Part shown: positions 15,469-17,419 of the stretch, in pieces
How the letters are laid out: each line of letters opens with the position of its first letter
Numbering within the stretch: position 1 is the first letter of the stretch
Origin: Clostridiales bacterium
Lineage (GTDB): Bacteria; Bacillota; Clostridia; Christensenellales; Borkfalkiaceae
Assembly (NCBI GenBank): GCA_003503945.1
Contig: DOCD01000038.1
Location: 1 to 17,419 of the forward strand
Direction of reading: 5' to 3'
Length of the DNA stretch: 17,419 bases
The notes under the pieces: generated by a model
What the model saw: only the letters and a program-made list of their open reading frames with translations
Databases searched by the model: none
Told to the model about the DNA's origin: nothing
Program-made: the position numbers and the translations under genes

Positions 15469-16347
15469 TCAACCTTTTATTCCGCCTACGCTCATCGATT
15501 CCATCATAGTGTTCTGGAAACAAACGAACAGCACTATTACGGGGATAACGCTTATTATAAGCCCCGCGAACAGCACGGGATAATTTATGCCCCTCGTCAT
15601 TTCGAGCTGGAATATATATAGCCCCGAAGAAAGCGTGGGATATGACTGCAAAAACAGCGTGGGGAACATATAGTCGTTCCAGCGGTTTACCACCGCGACA
15701 ATGAACAGCGAGCCTATTACGGGCAGCGCCTGCGGAAGCATAATCCTGAAAAATACTTTCAGATGGCTTGCGCCGTCTATAAAGCCTGCTTCCGCATACG
15801 TCCAGGAGAGCGTCCTGAAAAACGAATATAAGACGATGAATTCAAAGCCGAAGCCCGCCATAGCCGTGACTAAAAGCAGCGGACTGTCCATAATCCCCAG
15901 AGTGTCGTATACCCTGTACTGCGACGGGAACGAACCTACTATGGGTATCATCATCGTAAGAATGGCAACCCCGTAAATTACTCCCCTGCCGGGGAATTTG
16001 TACTTCGAAACGACGTAAGCCGTCACCGAAGAGGTGAACACCGTTAAAAGCGCGCCTCCGCACGAATACCAGATTGAATTCCAGAACATTACGAACATAT
16101 TCTTTTCGTTGGCTTGCACCGCCGTAAACGCCGTCCCGTAGTTGGAAAACAGCCATTCCTTGGGTAAGCCGTTAATGTTCTGGTTAAACTCCACCTGAGA
16201 TTTCAGCGAAGCCGAAATCGCCCATAGCATAGCGAATATAAGCGTAAACGTATAGAGGGCGAAAATGATGAACACTATTATTTTGGCAGCAAGAAAATCC
16301 TTGCTCGTATGCTTCAAATCCCTTTTCAATGCCATTAGTTTTTTCAT
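15469..16347 (-). CDS. Sugar ABC transporter permease, MalG type
   Basis: A 292-residue inner-membrane protein of the CUT1 family with about six transmembrane helices, the first at about 22-46. The cytoplasmic EAA loop, which docks the ATPase, is AEAGFIDGASHLKVFFRIMLP at about 185-205. It pairs with the MalF-type permease encoded just upstream. AAGGAG lies 6 nt before the ATG and overlaps the stop of that gene (10-bp gap), so the two are tightly coupled. No ATPase gene is in the window; in Bacillota such importers often share one MsmX-like ATPase encoded elsewhere. Confidence 0.92.
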   Translation of the reverse strand: MKKLMALKRDLKHTSKDFLAAKIIVFIIFALYTFTLIFAMLWAISASLKSQVEFNQNINGLPKEWLFSNYGTAFTAVQANEKNMFVMFWNSIWYSCGGALLTVFTSSVTAYVVSKYKFPGRGVIYGVAILTMMIPIVGSFPSQYRVYDTLGIMDSPLLLVTAMAGFGFEFIVLYSFFRTLSWTYAEAGFIDGASHLKVFFRIMLPQALPVIGSLFIVAVVNRWNDYMFPTLFLQSYPTLSSGLYIFQLEMTRGINYPVLFAGLIISVIPVIVLFVCFQNTMMESMSVGGIKG

Positions 16348-16357
16348 AGCGCGCTCC

Positions 16358-17350
16358 TTAATAAGTGACCTCGGGGTCTATTTTGTTGAACACCCAGCGG
16401 GCTATAAACACGATGGGAACGCTTATAAAAGTAAAGAACATGCCGACCGCGGCGGGATAGTTCAGATCTACCGCCTTCTGGGTCTGGCGGTATATCCAGA
16501 ACGATATCGTCATAGTCGCGGGATTATCCACCTCTACGCCCGCGCCCGCAAACAGAAGAATGGGCCCCGTACTGTTGAATATCGAAGTTATTAAAAGTAT
16601 AAGCGTAGTCGAAAGCGTGGGCCAAACCATCGGCAGTATTATCTGCGTAAGCTCCCTGTACCAGGGCACGCCGTCCAGCGCCGCCGCCTCCATTACTTCT
16701 TTGGGCACGCGGCTCATCGCGCTCTGATATAAAAGCATATTCACGCCGAACCCCGTCCAAATCGTATAAGCAATTATGGTGCCCGTAGCCGTCGAGTCGT
16801 CCGTCAGAAGGGGAGGAACGCGCACGCCGAACAGCGAAAGCAGGAAGTCGATGGGTCCGCCGTAGTCTATAAGCTTTTTATAGACGGTAACGAACAGCAC
16901 CGCGCTGATTATAGACGGCAGGAAGAATACGACGCGGAAAAACTTGTATCCCCATACCTTTTTGTACAAAAAGTACGCCACTATAAACGACGCGGGTATA
17001 AGGCACACGCCCGCAGCGAAATATTTGAGCGTGTTTTTAAGCGCCGCAACCACTACCGAAGTGGGATTGCTCCATTCGTTGAAAAAACGGCTGAAATTAT
17101 AAAGCGACCACTTGAACAATTCGGTTCCGTCGTCCGCATAGCCGTCGAATTCCTGAAACGCCATCGCTATGGAATTCGTGTTTATCCAGACGTAAAAGAT
17201 ACAGAACTGAATAATGGGAAGAATAAGCATTCCGTAAGCAAAAACGTATTCCGCGATTTTGCGCTTGGTAAGCTTCTTCTTTTTCTTTTTTTCAGGTTGC
17301 TGTTCTTCAGCCTGAATTGTTTGACCGTTCAATTCTTCCGTCAGCTCCAT
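16358..17350 (-). CDS. Sugar ABC transporter permease, MalF/UgpA type
   Basis: A 330-residue membrane protein with a charged cytoplasmic N-terminal tail (residues 1-32, including a run of six lysines), then about six transmembrane helices starting at about 33-56. The EAA loop EVMEAAALDGVPWYRELTQI lies at 218-237, followed by ILPMVWP. It is the first permease of the importer and partner of the MalG-type protein downstream. A near-ideal GGAGG lies 8 nt before the ATG. It starts 22 bp after the stop of a gene cut by the window edge. Substrate unknown; gene order suggests an oligosaccharide. Confidence 0.92.
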   Translation of the reverse strand: MELTEELNGQTIQAEEQQPEKKKKKKLTKRKIAEYVFAYGMLILPIIQFCIFYVWINTNSIAMAFQEFDGYADDGTELFKWSLYNFSRFFNEWSNPTSVVVAALKNTLKYFAAGVCLIPASFIVAYFLYKKVWGYKFFRVVFFLPSIISAVLFVTVYKKLIDYGGPIDFLLSLFGVRVPPLLTDDSTATGTIIAYTIWTGFGVNMLLYQSAMSRVPKEVMEAAALDGVPWYRELTQIILPMVWPTLSTTLILLITSIFNSTGPILLFAGAGVEVDNPATMTISFWIYRQTQKAVDLNYPAAVGMFFTFISVPIVFIARWVFNKIDPEVTY

Positions 17351-17372
17351 TTATTTTCCTCCTCGCAATAAA

Positions 17373-17419
17373 TTATTTTTCTATGGCAGCCGCCTGTCTG
17401 TTGCACTCCGCGATTTTAC
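17373..17419 (-). CDS. C-terminal tail of an unidentified upstream gene (partial)
   Basis: The last 14 codons of a frame read KIAECNRQAAAIEK and end in TAA at 17375-17373, 22 bp before the MalF-type permease start. The helical, charged tail is compatible with many proteins; by usual CUT1 operon order it could be a solute-binding protein, which would make two in this unit. Only the short tail is visible, so the reading frame itself is a judgement: a second frame also stops nearby (VKSRSATDRRLP) but looks less protein-like. Confidence 0.4.
   Translation of the reverse strand, partial: KIAECNRQAAAIEK

Overview
The window is a densely packed, single-strand stretch (every supported gene is on the minus strand) from what looks like an uncultured Bacillota, most likely a gut-type Clostridia. 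The basis is AGGAG-type ribosome binding sites before most genes, lipoprotein signal peptides with classic lipoboxes, a CUT1-type sugar ABC importer with no dedicated ATPase, and large secreted Ig-like/repeat proteins. This placement is an inference from style, not from a marker gene. I see no rRNA, tRNA, CRISPR array, transposase, phage gene or integration scar.

Two transcription units are visible, both running right to left. Unit 1 (17419 to about 3580) begins outside the window with the tail of an unknown gene (17419-17373). It continues with two sugar ABC permeases (17350-16358 and 16347-15469), a pair of back-to-back hairpins (15461-15423), a TIM-barrel-like lipoprotein (15383-14031), a lipoprotein solute-binding protein (14012-12462) and an exceptionally large surface lipoprotein of 2381 residues (12443-5298). 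It ends with a DUF4838 glycosidase-like domain (5202-3661) and a strong stem-loop at 3606-3580. The parts fit a surface glycan capture, cleavage and import system; the substrate is unknown.

Unit 2 starts at a near-perfect sigma-A promoter (TTGACA, 17 bp, TATACT; 3562-3534) overlaid by two dyads. It encodes an ADP-ribosylglycohydrolase-family protein, a YdcF/DUF218 protein, a PhnP-like metallo-beta-lactamase-fold hydrolase and the N-terminal 180 residues of a GH63/trehalase-like (alpha/alpha)6 glycosidase that runs off the left edge. The short gaps and the ATGA overlap argue for one operon.

The most interesting site is the junction of the giant lipoprotein and the DUF4838 ORF (about 5319-5276). 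The DUF4838 frame is open well upstream of its first ATG, has no ATG, GTG or TTG there, and its upstream codons encode the missing N-terminus of the domain. The giant ORF ends four codons after T-TTT-TTT, an in-frame -1 slippery heptamer, with a possible GC-rich stem 6 nt further on. A single -1 slip, or one missing T, turns the two ORFs into a 2927-residue protein with an N-terminal lipid anchor, 20-odd beta modules and a C-terminal catalytic domain. It may be programmed frameshifting, a real frameshift mutation or a homopolymer assembly error; the sequence alone cannot decide. The second notable feature is the architecture of the giant protein: five copies of a WW-motif module (A), three of an MTW-led module (B), and pairs of two alternating small repeats (C, C') between them.
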